This document shows positions 8,483 through 17,258 of a stretch of 60,300 nt of DNA, one piece after another (the first letter of the stretch is position 1; each line of letters opens with the position of its first letter). The stretch spans positions 1 to 60,300 of the forward strand of contig NZ_AQUZ01000055.1 of NCBI RefSeq assembly GCF_000372465.1, written 5' to 3'. The translations under genes and the position numbers were made by a program. Source of the DNA: Kribbella catacumbae DSM 19601 (GTDB lineage: Bacteria > Actinomycetota > Actinomycetes > Propionibacteriales > Kribbellaceae). The notes below the pieces were generated by a model, which did no database searches, was not told where the DNA came from, and worked only from the letters and a program-made list of their open reading frames with translations.

Positions 8483-9345
8483 TAGTTCTCGGTCGCTTCC
8501 GCGTCGATTTCCGCTGCGGTCACTAGGATCTCTTCGTCCGACGGCGGCTCGTCGTCGACAGGGTTCAACGCCCGGACTGTCTCCATCGCCAGTTCGTCGT
8601 ACCCGGTCGTGTCGAAGGCGTGCTCGGTCGACGGCTGGTCGGGGGACTCGATCACGGCGTCCGAGTGGGCACCGCAACCATAGTCGTAGGCGACGATGCG
8701 GCCGTCGCCCGGCGCCATCTCGTTGGTGCACGCGCCGAACGCCTGACCGAGACTGTCGTTCAGCCGGATCCAGTAGCCGCAGGCGAAGCACTTGTACGGA
8801 ACTGCTTGCGCGATCGCCGACGCCGGGCCGAAGTCACCGGCGTACCAGCGCTCGGCGGCCTCCTCGCGACCGATCGGCGACAGCACCCGCTCGCGACCGA
8901 GGCCGAGCTCGTCGACGACGGCCAGTACTTCGTCAGGCTCGCCGGTGTCGGTGTAGCCGGGCTCGAGCCGCAGGTCCTCCGCCAGCGTCGGGAACAGGTC
9001 GCCCGGGCGCAGATCGCCGGGCTGGACGCGCTCCGACCACGGCACCCACTCGGGCGCGACGATCGCCTCGCCACCCGGCAGCATCACGACCTCGTTGATC
9101 GTGACCGTCTTGGCGCGCGAGGCGCGGGTCAGCGTGACCGCCCAGCGCCAGCCGCGGTAGCCGGCGTGGGTGGAGGCGAAATAGTGCGTGACCAGTCGCT
9201 CACCGTCGACCTGATGACCGAGGTGGTCACCGACCTGGGCGGCGCCGGCCTCGGCGATCGCCGCCTCGCGGGCAGGTTCGACCGCCGCGACGCAGACGGC
9301 GTCGGGCTTGCCTCGGACCGGTTCCGGAGTCTTGACGGGAGTCAC
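8479..9345 (-). CDS. DUF3027 domain protein with cysteine motifs
   Basis: 288 residues from a GTG. The N-terminus (CVAAVEPAREAAIAEAGAAQVGDHLG) and the WRWAVTLTRASRAKTVTINE and EWVPWSERVQPGDLRPGDLF blocks are those of DUF3027. The C-terminal part has KCFACGYWIRLNDSLGQAFG, then an ACTNEMAPGDGRIVAYDYGC stretch and GAHSD, that is CxxC plus two more cysteines and a histidine, which looks like a metal site. It is soluble and ends in an acidic tail. Function unknown. It is divergent from the MFS gene at 9431. Confidence 0.82.
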   Translation of the reverse strand: MTPVKTPEPVRGKPDAVCVAAVEPAREAAIAEAGAAQVGDHLGHQVDGERLVTHYFASTHAGYRGWRWAVTLTRASRAKTVTINEVVMLPGGEAIVAPEWVPWSERVQPGDLRPGDLFPTLAEDLRLEPGYTDTGEPDEVLAVVDELGLGRERVLSPIGREEAAERWYAGDFGPASAIAQAVPYKCFACGYWIRLNDSLGQAFGACTNEMAPGDGRIVAYDYGCGAHSDAVIESPDQPSTEHAFDTTGYDELAMETVRALNPVDDEPPSDEEILVTAAEIDAEATENY

Positions 9346-9430
9346 AATCGGTCATTCTCGCACGCCCGCCGCCACGATTCGAACCGCGTGGAGACTCCGG
9401 TCTGTCCCCCTCACAAGGCAGGATGGTGGC

Positions 9431-11212
9431 ATGGACCATCCCGACCCCGCAGACCGCCCGCGCCCACGCGCCGACGGGCCCGCTGCGAACGGCCGGAAGG
9501 AGAAGCTGGAGACCGCCGGCAAGAAGCTCGGAACCGCTGGGAAGAGGGTCGGGCAGGTCTCCAAGGTGGGGGCTGCTGCCACCGGCCGAGTGGGGAAAGC
9601 GACCGGGCGGCGAATCCGCGGGCTGACCGGCGCTCAGGGGGCCAGGGAGTCTGGACTCTCGCGGTTGATCGAGCTGGGCTTCGTCAACGCGGCCGGCGAC
9701 ACGGCCTTCGCGGTCTCGCTCGCGGGGACGGTGTTCTTCGCAGTACCGAGCTCGCAGGCCCGGGACCGGGTCGCGTTGTTCCTGCTGCTGACGATGGCGC
9801 CGTTCGCGCTGATGGCGCCGCTGATCGGCCCGGTGCTGGACCGGTTCCGGCACGGTCGGCGGTGGGCGATCGGCGCCACGCTCGGGTTGCGCGGATTCCT
9901 CGTCTGGAGTCTGGCCGCCTCGATTCACGACAGCTCGACGTGGCTGTATCCGGCCGCGCTCGGCTGTCTGGTCGCATCTAAGGCCTATGGCGTGACGCGC
10001 GCGTCCGCAGTACCGCGGCTGTTGCCGAAGGATGTCTCGCTCGTCACGGCCAACTCGCGGATCTCGCTCGCCGGTGTGGCCGGCGCGACCGTCGGCGCGG
10101 GTATCGCGGGCGCCTTCGCCGTAATCGGCCCGGAGTGGTCGCTGCGCTGGGCGGCCCTCGTCTACACGGTCGGCCTGGTCCTCGCGATCCGGCTGCCGAG
10201 CCGCGTCGACTCCCCGGCCGGCGAAGAGATGACCGGTACTGAGGGACGCGCTGCCCGGCGCCGGGCGGTCACTGCCGCGGTGGCACGCGGCATCCGGTGC
10301 AACCTCGGACTGCGGTTCGTGTCGGGCTTCCTGACCATGTACCTGGCGTTCCTGCTGCGCGACAAACCGATCGCCGGGATCGATGGAGTGGTCGCCGCCG
10401 GGGCGGTGATCGCTGCCGCGGGGATCGGGAACAGCCTCGGCACGCTGACGGGATCGTTGCTCAAGGCCCGTAAACCCGAGGCGGTGGTGCTCGTCGTGCT
10501 GCTCGCGGACACGGTGGTGGCGGTCGCTGTCGCGGTGTTCTACGGGTTCCCGTTGCTGATCGTGCTCGGTCTGGTCGCCGGGTTGTGCAGTTCGCTCGGC
10601 AAGCTGTCGCTGGACGCGATGATCCAGCGCGACGTACCGGAGACCGTGCGGACGTCGGTGTTCGCCCGCTCGGAGACGGTGCTGCAACTGTCCTGGGTGA
10701 TCGGTGGCGCCTGCGGAATCGTGCTCCCGCTGATCCCCCGCCTCGGCTTCGGCTTCCTTGCCGGAGTACTGGTCGTCGCCGTCATCTTGGTCATCCGCCA
10801 GAAGCCGGCCCCACAACCCCCGTCGCGCCCGCGCTCGCGCTCGCGCGAGCCCGGCACCACCCGCACGATCATGACCACCGAGCCCGAACCCGAATCCATA
10901 GCCGAACGCCGAGCCGCCGGCCGCCGCACCACCCCCACCACCCGGCTAGAAGAACCAACCATCGAACTCCGCTTCGACCCCGGCTCCCCCGACCACCCGC
11001 CGCGCCCTACCCCACCAACCACTCAGCCGACGGTCGGCCGCTGGTGGAGCGGCCAGCCCGACGAAGACGACGACGAAACAGCCGTCGACGAGGCTCCGTG
11101 GGCCTCCGAACGCACCATCGAAACCAAACCCCCACGCCCTCCCCGCGAAGACCAGCACCCCACCCCAGAACCACCCCGCCGAAAAAGCCCCTTCCGCCGC
11201 CGCCCCCACTGA
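9431..11212 (+). CDS. MFS transporter with long hydrophilic N- and C-terminal tails
   Basis: 593 residues from the ATG at 9431. Residues 1-75 are charged and lysine/glycine-rich (EKLETAGKKLGTAGKRVGQV). Twelve membrane segments follow from LIELGFVNAAGDTAFAVSLA, with LIGPVLDRFRHGRRWAIG as the loop motif. The last 140 residues are a proline-, arginine- and acid-rich tail (PEPESIAERRAAGRRTTPTT; KPPRPPREDQHP) that is probably disordered and cytoplasmic. Substrate unknown. The gene is divergent from the DUF3027 gene. The tails are longer than in ordinary MFS proteins. Confidence 0.8.
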   Translation: MDHPDPADRPRPRADGPAANGRKEKLETAGKKLGTAGKRVGQVSKVGAAATGRVGKATGRRIRGLTGAQGARESGLSRLIELGFVNAAGDTAFAVSLAGTVFFAVPSSQARDRVALFLLLTMAPFALMAPLIGPVLDRFRHGRRWAIGATLGLRGFLVWSLAASIHDSSTWLYPAALGCLVASKAYGVTRASAVPRLLPKDVSLVTANSRISLAGVAGATVGAGIAGAFAVIGPEWSLRWAALVYTVGLVLAIRLPSRVDSPAGEEMTGTEGRAARRRAVTAAVARGIRCNLGLRFVSGFLTMYLAFLLRDKPIAGIDGVVAAGAVIAAAGIGNSLGTLTGSLLKARKPEAVVLVVLLADTVVAVAVAVFYGFPLLIVLGLVAGLCSSLGKLSLDAMIQRDVPETVRTSVFARSETVLQLSWVIGGACGIVLPLIPRLGFGFLAGVLVVAVILVIRQKPAPQPPSRPRSRSREPGTTRTIMTTEPEPESIAERRAAGRRTTPTTRLEEPTIELRFDPGSPDHPPRPTPPTTQPTVGRWWSGQPDEDDDETAVDEAPWASERTIETKPPRPPREDQHPTPEPPRRKSPFRRRPH

Positions 11213-11365
11213 CCACCAGCCAGCGGGTTCGAAGTGGCGGCCAGCAGAGTGCGGGGTCAGGGAGAATTTTCGGGTTCTCCCACGGACCAGTCAGGAGGGC
11301 CGATTTTCGCCGGGCTCGGGGTGACGGGATCGACCTTGGGCACGGGCCGGGCGTCGTTCGGCGGG

Positions 11366-11388
11366 TTGGGCGCCTGACCGGCGCCCAA
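11366..11388. terminator. Hairpin in the 263-base gap after the MFS gene
   Basis: TTGGGCGCC-TGACC-GGCGCCCAA is a perfect nine-base-pair stem in the noncoding stretch 11213-11475, between the ends of the convergent MFS gene and MFS remnant. There is no T-run. Nothing else was recognised in this gap. Confidence 0.5.
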
Positions 11389-11475
11389 GGTGAGTTGGGC
11401 GGGTGAAAAGGGGGCGAATGATCAGGTGTTGTCGGCTGACGGGGACCGGGATGGCGGGCACGTGAACTCGGGTGA

Positions 11476-12600
11476 TCAGCTGACTGTGGTCAGCTCGGGT
11501 TTGTTGCCTTTGGCAACTTCGGCGGCGTGCGGTGCCGGGTGGGTGCCGCGGAGTACCAAGGTGACAGCTGCTGCGGTGGTTAGCAGGAGGATGGTGCCTA
11601 CCAGGGCTGCGACGTTCGTGCTGTGGCTGAAGGAGTGGCGGGCTGCTGAGATGAGGGCTTCGCCGAGTTGCACCGGGAGTTGCGCGGCGACGGCGGTTGC
11701 TCCGGCGAGGCCTTCGTGGGCGATGGAGGCGGCATCGGTGGGGACGGTTGGTGGGAGGGTCAGGTCGCTGAGGTAGGCCGCGGTGCCGATGCTTCCAAGT
11801 ACTGCGATGCCTAGCGCGCCGCCGAACTCGCTGCATGTTTCCATCAGGGCGGAGGCCGAGCCGGCCCGCTCAGGTGCGACCGCGCCGACGATCGTCTCGG
11901 TGATGAGTGACATCGCCATCACCAGGCCGGCCAGGCTGCTCTCGACGTGCATCTTGGTCAGTACGCCGAATCCGCTCGCCGCGATCACGAAGCCGAGACC
12001 CAGCACGTACGCCCGGTCGAACTTCTGCGCCAGCGCAGCACCCAGCGGCGCAGCGCCTGCGACAACCACCGACGGCACCAGCGACCACAGCGCCGCCTTG
12101 AGTGGGCCCATGCCGAGCACCAGCTGCAGGTACTGCGTCATGAACACCGCGTTGCCCACCAACGCCAGCGCCGGCAGTACCGCGGCCAGCGACAGCACCG
12201 AGCTGAGCAGGTCGAACCGGCCCTTCACAGCAGTCTTGAACTCGGGCAGCAGCAGCGGCGCGAGAACCAGCAGCAGAAGCATCGCCGGCGTGTTGATCAG
12301 GAACACCGAACCCCACCAGAAGTGCTCGAGCAGCACGCCGCTGAGCACCGGGTCGTGGAACAGGTTCCGGATCAGCGCCAGCGTCGACGGCATCAGCGTC
12401 GCGCCGCCGATGCCGAGCACCGCGCGGGCGGCGATCAACTGCTCCAGCGGCGGCCGATCCGGTCGCCGAGCGAGCCCATCGTGATCAGCAGGCCGGCCAG
12501 CACGAAGGCGTAGATGTCGAAGATCCAGAGCTGCTCGGTGGCCGTGACGCCGAGATCGGCGCTGAGGTACGGCACCGCGAAGTACAGGACCCCGAAGCGG
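11476..12600 (-). pseudogene. QacA/SmvA-type MFS drug exporter, eroded by several deletions
   Basis: Blocks of a 14-helix drug:H+ antiporter appear in order but with pieces missing. The N-terminal block (FGVLYFAVPYLSADLG, WIFDIYAFVLAGLL, MGSLGDRIGRR) lies upstream of 12438 and ends in a frameshift to a stop. The block from LIAARAVLGIGGATLMPSTL follows in another frame. FHDP then runs straight into VLSGVLLEHFWWG (about 25 residues absent), and LAAVLPA runs into LALVGNAVFMTQYLQLVLGM (roughly 70-80 absent). A further gap precedes TETIVGAVAPERAGSASAL. The C-terminus looks normal. The start codon region is missing. The missing lengths are estimates from family knowledge, not an alignment. Not expected to be functional. 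Confidence 0.8.
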
Positions 12601-12784
12601 GCTGGCGGGCCCGGATCACCGCCTGGGCGGTCGCCTTCCGGGACGCGACCCGACGATCGCCGGGAACCTGCGGTCGAGGCCCGCGGAGGACTTCGATGTC
12701 GACTACGACGCCGACGAGTTCTTCTTCGGCCTCGACACCGTGCTCGACGGCATCGAGGCGCTGATCACCCGCCGCGCGTCTTAG
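12600..12784 (+). pseudogene. C-terminal remnant of a TetR-type regulator
   Basis: In the frame ending at the TAG 12782-12784 the sequence reads DPTIAGNLRSRPAEDFDV and then DADEFFFGLDTVLDGIEALI, a typical C-terminus of TetR regulators that sit divergently beside QacA-like exporters. No DNA-binding part is present, and the remnant abuts the truncated N-terminus of the MFS remnant. One deletion therefore probably removed the shared promoter and both N-termini. The exact left edge is uncertain. Confidence 0.6.
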
Positions 12785-13164
12785 ACGTCGAGCTTGTCGG
12801 CGACGCCGCGCAGTACCGTGGCGGCGCCGCGGGCGGCCTTGGCGTCGGGGTGGCGGCCGCGGCGGTAGCCCTCGCCGATGTTGTCGAGGAGCTTGATCAG
12901 GTCCTCGATCACCAGCGCCATCTCCTCCGGCTTCGGCCGCATCGCCTTGGCCACCGACGGCGGCGGGTCGATCAGCCGGACCTGGAGCGCCTGCTCACCC
13001 TTGCGACCCTCGACGACCCCGAACTCGACCTTCTGGCCCGGCTTGAGGTTGGTCACTCCGGCTGGCAGCGCCTCCGCGCGCACGTAGACGTCCCCGCCCT
13101 CCTCTTTGCTGAGGAAGCCGAACCCCTTCTCGGAGTCATACCACTTGACCTTGCCTACAGGCAC
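12781..13164 (-). CDS. Cold-shock domain protein with C-terminal extension
   Basis: 127 residues from a GTG. Residues 1-65 are a cold-shock domain (GKVKWYDSEKGFGFLSKEEG, with RNP1 KGFGFL and RNP2 DVYVRAEAL), a single-strand nucleic-acid binder. Residues 70-127 are an extra helical segment (MALVIEDLIKLLDNIGEGYR) seen in long actinobacterial cold-shock proteins and absent from classical 67-residue CspA. Its 3' end overlaps the TetR remnant. Likely an RNA chaperone in the cytosol. Confidence 0.88.
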   Translation of the reverse strand: MPVGKVKWYDSEKGFGFLSKEEGGDVYVRAEALPAGVTNLKPGQKVEFGVVEGRKGEQALQVRLIDPPPSVAKAMRPKPEEMALVIEDLIKLLDNIGEGYRRGRHPDAKAARGAATVLRGVADKLDV

Positions 13165-13225
13165 GGGAACCTCTTCAGTGTCAATCGTCGGAACAGGACG
13201 GAGTTACCCAGCCTACGTGAAGCAG

Positions 13226-13239
13226 GAGGCCTGCGCCTC
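13226..13239 (-). terminator. Short hairpin downstream of the HAD-LarE gene
   Basis: GAGGC-CTGC-GCCTC, five perfect pairs, lies 44-57 bases downstream of the HAD-LarE stop and upstream of the cold-shock start, in a 118-base gap. It is weak and could instead belong to the cold-shock 5' leader. Confidence 0.3.
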
Positions 13240-13282
13240 TAGAAAGTTTCTGATGAGGCAACGATTCCGCACCCACCTGGGG

Positions 13283-14752
13283 TCAGCGGTAGCGGTCGGG
13301 GTCAGCCAAGCGCTCGTTCATCGAGCCCGACCGGAATCCCCGGGCGTCCACGGCGGCCGCCGCGAAGCCCTCGGCGCGGACGAGTTCGACCAGCTCGCTG
13401 TTGTCGACCGTGCCGAGCAGGGCGGCGTCGATCTCGATGCTCGCCGACTCCCCGAGGTCGCGGACCCGCACGTTCTGGACGCCGTACGGCGTGAGGTGGG
13501 CGCGGATCGCCTGCTCGGCGCGGTCGACCCGGGCCAGCAGGTTCGGCGTGATCCGGATGCCGTACGCGATCCGGCTGGACAGGCAGGCCGCGGCCGGCTT
13601 GTCGGAGGTCTCGAGTCCCCAGCTGCGGGACGCCTCGCGGATCTGCGCCTTGGTCAGCCGGGCGTCGCGCAGCGGGGTGATCGCGCCACGCTCGAAGGCG
13701 GCCTTGATCCCCGGCCGGAAGCCGGCGATCGCGTCGTCGGCGTTCGTCCCGGTCGCGATCGCCGCGATGCCGAACTCGTCCGCGATCGGCTGCAGTGTCT
13801 CCACCAGCTCGGCCTTGCAGAAGTAACACCGGTCGCCGGCGTTGGCCTGATATCCCTCGCGGTCCATCTCGTGCGTGTGCGGCGTGACATGCCGAACGCC
13901 GATGCTGTCGGCGAAGTGCGCGGCCGGCTCCAGCTCGGCGACCGGCAGGCTCGGGCTGACAGCAGTCGCCGCTACTACGTTCGCCGGACCGATTGCACGC
14001 GCGGCCGCAGCCAGCAGGAAGGCAGAGTCGGCGCCACCGCTGAAGGCGACCACCAGGCTCTCGTAGCCGGACAGCCGCTTCATCAGGGCCTCTAGCCGCT
14101 GCTCAAGCACATACTCGTCCAGCCAGGCCGGGAACTCAGTCAAGTCGTTCAGTACGACGTCCGCTCCGTAAGCGCGCAGCTCATCCGCCGCGAACGGCCC
14201 AGTGGCCACGCTAACCGCGACAGCACCGGCAGCACGCGCTCCGTCGATGTCAGCAGTGTGGTCGCCCACGTAGATGGTCGCGTTGTGCTCCAGCAGCGCG
14301 ATGCCCTTCTCGGCGCCATGCAGATCGCCGACCGGCTCGTCCACGTCCAGCCCGAGGTGCTCCAGATGCAGCCTGACACTCGGCTCGTACTTCGCCGACA
14401 CCACAACCGTCCGTCCGCGCAGCGCCCGGATCGCGGTCAGCGACTCGGCCACCCCGGGCAACGGCAGGCTGCCGGTGATCGCGTGCGCCGGGTAGTGCTC
14501 GCGGTACCGCGCGACCATCTCGTCGACGCGCTCGGCCGGGAACCAGTTGGCCATCTCCCAGGTCAGCGGCGGCCCGAGCCGGCTGACCACCAGCTCCGTG
14601 TCGATCGGCACACCGGTCTCGGCGGCGAGCAGATCCCAGACGGCCTTGATGCCCGGCCGGGAGTCGATCAGCGTCATGTCCAGGTCGAACCCGACGACGA
14701 GCTCGGGCACATCACTGGTCAGAGGACTGGACTGAATCTCGGCGGTTGACAC
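13283..14752 (-). CDS. HAD phosphatase fused to LarE-type sulfur transferase
   Basis: 489 residues from a GTG. Residues 15-215 are a HAD hydrolase: VVGFDLDMTLIDS (Asp23, Asp25), Lys121 in VVSAKYEPS, and GDHTADIDGARAAG. Residues 220-489 are a LarE/ExsB-like ATP pyrophosphatase with the PP-loop SGGADS (238-243). LarE inserts sulfur into pyridinium dicarboxylate to make the nickel-pincer cofactor of lactate racemase. Three cysteines, Cys309 and Cys312 (RCYFCK) and Cys390 (AACLSSR), match the set that holds an iron-sulfur cluster in the non-sacrificial LarE type. No larA, larB or larC is visible nearby, so the substrate may differ. Fusion order is HAD first. Confidence 0.85.
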   Translation of the reverse strand: MSTAEIQSSPLTSDVPELVVGFDLDMTLIDSRPGIKAVWDLLAAETGVPIDTELVVSRLGPPLTWEMANWFPAERVDEMVARYREHYPAHAITGSLPLPGVAESLTAIRALRGRTVVVSAKYEPSVRLHLEHLGLDVDEPVGDLHGAEKGIALLEHNATIYVGDHTADIDGARAAGAVAVSVATGPFAADELRAYGADVVLNDLTEFPAWLDEYVLEQRLEALMKRLSGYESLVVAFSGGADSAFLLAAAARAIGPANVVAATAVSPSLPVAELEPAAHFADSIGVRHVTPHTHEMDREGYQANAGDRCYFCKAELVETLQPIADEFGIAAIATGTNADDAIAGFRPGIKAAFERGAITPLRDARLTKAQIREASRSWGLETSDKPAAACLSSRIAYGIRITPNLLARVDRAEQAIRAHLTPYGVQNVRVRDLGESASIEIDAALLGTVDNSELVELVRAEGFAAAAVDARGFRSGSMNERLADPDRYR

Positions 14753-14936
14753 GTCCCCAACCTTACGTGCCCCGCTCCGGCCGCCGGTCTCGCATCCCGA
14801 AACGGCTCCTATGTCTAAATCGGATCACGCTCGCCGGCGATATCCCGGTCGGCATCGACGGCGTTCGCAGTACGCCGAGGACGGGGGACGCCACGCACTT
14901 CTCCGCTTGACGTTTGCTGGTCATGCGTCCGAGCTC

Positions 14937-14961
14937 TTGACATTTTGCGCTCGGATGTAAA
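14937..14961 (+). promoter_or_regulatory. Promoter/operator of the TetR-R2lox operon
   Basis: TTGACAT at 14937-14943 and ATGTAAA at 14955-14961 form an imperfect inverted repeat (six of seven pairs) with an 11-base centre, starting 36 bases before the TetR ATG. TTGACA also resembles a -35 element. This is the expected place for autorepression. The rest of the 220-base gap (14753-14972) shows nothing I recognise. Confidence 0.4.
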
Positions 14962-14972
14962 GCCTGAGGCGT

Positions 14973-15554
14973 ATGGACTCCTTCGCCGAGCGGACCAAGC
15001 GGCGGTTGCGTGACGAGTTGCTCGACGCTGCGTACGACGCGATCGTGGCCGGCGGGTACGACGGGTTGCGGATGGCCGACGTCGGGCGTCGTACCGGGGT
15101 GTCCCGGCAGACCGTCTACAACGAGTTCGGCGACAAGTGGAGAGTTCTGCAGGCCGTCGCGGCGCGGGAGACCGAGCGATTCCTGGTCGATGTCAACGAC
15201 GCCCTGGCCGCACATGCCGACCCGATCGACGGGCTCCGTGCCGCAGTCGAGCGCGCCCTGAATCTCGCGGCGGACAACCCGCTGATCAAGGCCGCGCTCG
15301 GCCAGCCGGGGTCCGACCAGGCGAGTCAACTGCTGACCACCCGCGGGCAGCAGGTGCTGGAACTCAGCCATCAGCGGCTGGACGCGCACGTGCGTGAGCA
15401 CTGGCCGGAGGTGCCGGCCGAAGACGCGACTATCTGCATGGACGTCGCGCTGCGCGTCGTACTGAGTCACATCGTGAACCCCGGTGCGGCTCCGGCCGTG
15501 GTCGCCGATCAGGTCGCCCGGGTGCTCGGTCCGTTTCTGAGCTCCAGGAGGTAG
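14973..15554 (+). CDS. TetR-family regulator, probable controller of R2lox
   Basis: 193 residues. The N-terminal helix-turn-helix is clear: RLRDELLDAAYDAIVAGGYD, MADVGRRTGVSRQTVYNEFG, DKWRVLQAVAARE. The C-terminal ligand-binding part (residues 60-193) is less conserved. Its stop is two bases before the ATG of the R2lox gene, so both are one transcript and its ligand may relate to the R2lox substrate. An inverted repeat upstream may be its operator. Confidence 0.9.
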   Translation: MDSFAERTKRRLRDELLDAAYDAIVAGGYDGLRMADVGRRTGVSRQTVYNEFGDKWRVLQAVAARETERFLVDVNDALAAHADPIDGLRAAVERALNLAADNPLIKAALGQPGSDQASQLLTTRGQQVLELSHQRLDAHVREHWPEVPAEDATICMDVALRVVLSHIVNPGAAPAVVADQVARVLGPFLSSRR

Positions 15555-15556
15555 TT

Positions 15557-16510
15557 ATGACGGCGAATCCCCTTCACCGGCAGGGTTTCAGCTCGCTGCG
15601 GGAGGGCGGTCTCAACTGGGACGCGCTGCCGCTGCGGCTGTTCGACAAGGGCAATCGCAAGTTCTGGAATCCGCGCGACATCGACTTCAGGCAGGACGCG
15701 AAGGACTGGGAGAGCTTCACCGATAACGAGCGCGAGGCGGCGCTGATGCTGTGCGCGCAGTTCATCGCGGGCGAGGAGGCTGTCACCGAAGACATCCAGC
15801 CGTTCCTGGCCGCGATGGCCGCGGAGGGCCGGCTGGGCGACGAGATGTATCTGACCCAGTTCTGCTTCGAAGAGGCCAAGCACACAGCGGTCTTCCGGAT
15901 GTGGCTGGACGCGATCGGGATTACCGACGACCTGCACAGGTACATCGAGAACAACCCCGGCTACCGGGCGATCTTCTACGAAGCGTTGCCGGTCGCACTG
16001 AAGTCCCTGGCCGACGACCCCTCGCCCGCCAACCAGGTGCGGGCCTCGGTCACCTACAACCACGTAGTGGAAGGCACGCTGGCCTTGACCGGCTATCACG
16101 CGTGGAACCTGCTCTGCACCAGCCGCGGCGTACTCCCGGGCATGCAGGAACTCGTCCGCCGCATCGGCGACGACGAACGCCGCCACATGGCCTGGGGCAC
16201 CTTCACCTGCCGCCGCCACATCGCCGCCGACGAATCCAACTGGCAGGTCGTCACCGACACGATGGAAGACCTGCTCCCACACGCCCTGACGCAGATCCAG
16301 TGGGCCCTGGACAACATGCCGGAGATCCCACCGGAGATCGACCCAACCGCCCTGATGACCTACGCCGGCGACCGCGCAACCCGCCGACTCAACGCGATCG
16401 AATCAGCCATCGGAGCCGACGTGACCGGCATCGACCTCGACTACTCCCCCGAAACCCTCGAAGACACCTTCGGCCAGGAAGACACCGCCGCCCTCGCCGC
16501 CGTCCGCTGA
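15557..16510 (+). CDS. R2-like ligand-binding oxidase (R2lox)
   Basis: 317 residues, a ferritin-fold protein related to ribonucleotide reductase R2 and to M. tuberculosis Rv0233. The Mn/Fe ligands are all present: Glu73 (AGEEAVTED), Glu106 and His109 (FEEAKH), Glu172 (YNHVVEG), Glu207 and His210 (DDERRHMAWG). Val76 and Tyr167 occupy the positions that form the tyrosine-valine ether crosslink in R2lox, with the same spacing as in the mycobacterial enzyme. This argues against a true R2 subunit, and no nrdA-type gene is nearby. R2lox binds a long-chain fatty-acid-like ligand and its physiological reaction is unknown. Co-transcribed with a TetR regulator. Confidence 0.9.
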   Translation: MTANPLHRQGFSSLREGGLNWDALPLRLFDKGNRKFWNPRDIDFRQDAKDWESFTDNEREAALMLCAQFIAGEEAVTEDIQPFLAAMAAEGRLGDEMYLTQFCFEEAKHTAVFRMWLDAIGITDDLHRYIENNPGYRAIFYEALPVALKSLADDPSPANQVRASVTYNHVVEGTLALTGYHAWNLLCTSRGVLPGMQELVRRIGDDERRHMAWGTFTCRRHIAADESNWQVVTDTMEDLLPHALTQIQWALDNMPEIPPEIDPTALMTYAGDRATRRLNAIESAIGADVTGIDLDYSPETLEDTFGQEDTAALAAVR

Positions 16511-16543
16511 AAACCAGGGGACCGAACAAGGTCACAAATGTAG

Positions 16544-17258
16544 CCTGACGACGTCCTTGCCCGGGTCGCCCATGTGGGGCAAGAGGTCGCACAGCTCGAA
16601 GTCGAGCTCGCTCAACGGCTCGCCGAGGCCGGCTGCCCGGTGGGCGCCTTGGAGCCTCGGGTGGACCCGCTTGTGTACAAGCGCGATGGCTTCGCAGTGA
16701 CGCTGTGGATCTACTACGAGCCCGTGACACCTCACGTCTCGCCAGTCGACTACGCCAAGGCGCTGGAGCGGCTGCACGCTGGCATGCGCATGGTTGAGAT
16801 GGCGACCCCACGGTTCACGGCTCGAATCGCGGAGGCGGAAGAAATCGTTGCCGACCCGGATCTCTCGCCGGAGCTCGCCGGCGCAGACCGCGTGTTCCTC
16901 AGCAGCAGACTAGGAAGCCTGCGACGGGCGATCGACGACCGCGGCGCATCCTGACAACGTGCTCAGCACGAAGAACGGCCCGTTGCTGATCGACTTCGAG
17001 ACGTGCTGCCGCGGACCCGTCGAGTTCGATCTCGCCCATGTTCCCGAGGCGGTCTGCGAGCACTACCCGGGTGTCGACCGAGGACTGCTGGACGAGTGCC
17101 GGCAGCTCGTTCTCGCGATGGTCGCAGCGTGGCGTTGGGACGCTGGCGACCAGTTTCCGAACGGGAGGCGATTCGGAGAGGAACTGCTGCGCTCGCTGCG
17201 CGAGGGTCCTCCTTGGCCGACACTCGACACGGTGGTCAGACGACTGGATGTCAGCTGA
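16544..17258 (+). pseudogene. Aminoglycoside phosphotransferase-family (APH) gene, truncated and frameshifted
   Basis: Two frames together give an APH-fold kinase. The first (to a stop at 16952-16954) carries VDPLVYKRDGFAVTLW and ALERLHAGMRMVEMATPRFT. The second, from about 16948, carries HPDNVLSTKNGPLLIDFETC and FDLAHVPEAVCEHYPGVDRG. The Brenner motif that should read HGDxHPxNV is broken exactly at the frame change, so the catalytic aspartate is lost. An in-frame stop at 16541 and the absence of the N-terminal lobe show that the 5' end is gone. It overlaps the HxlR gene by eight bases at the end. Confidence 0.75.
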
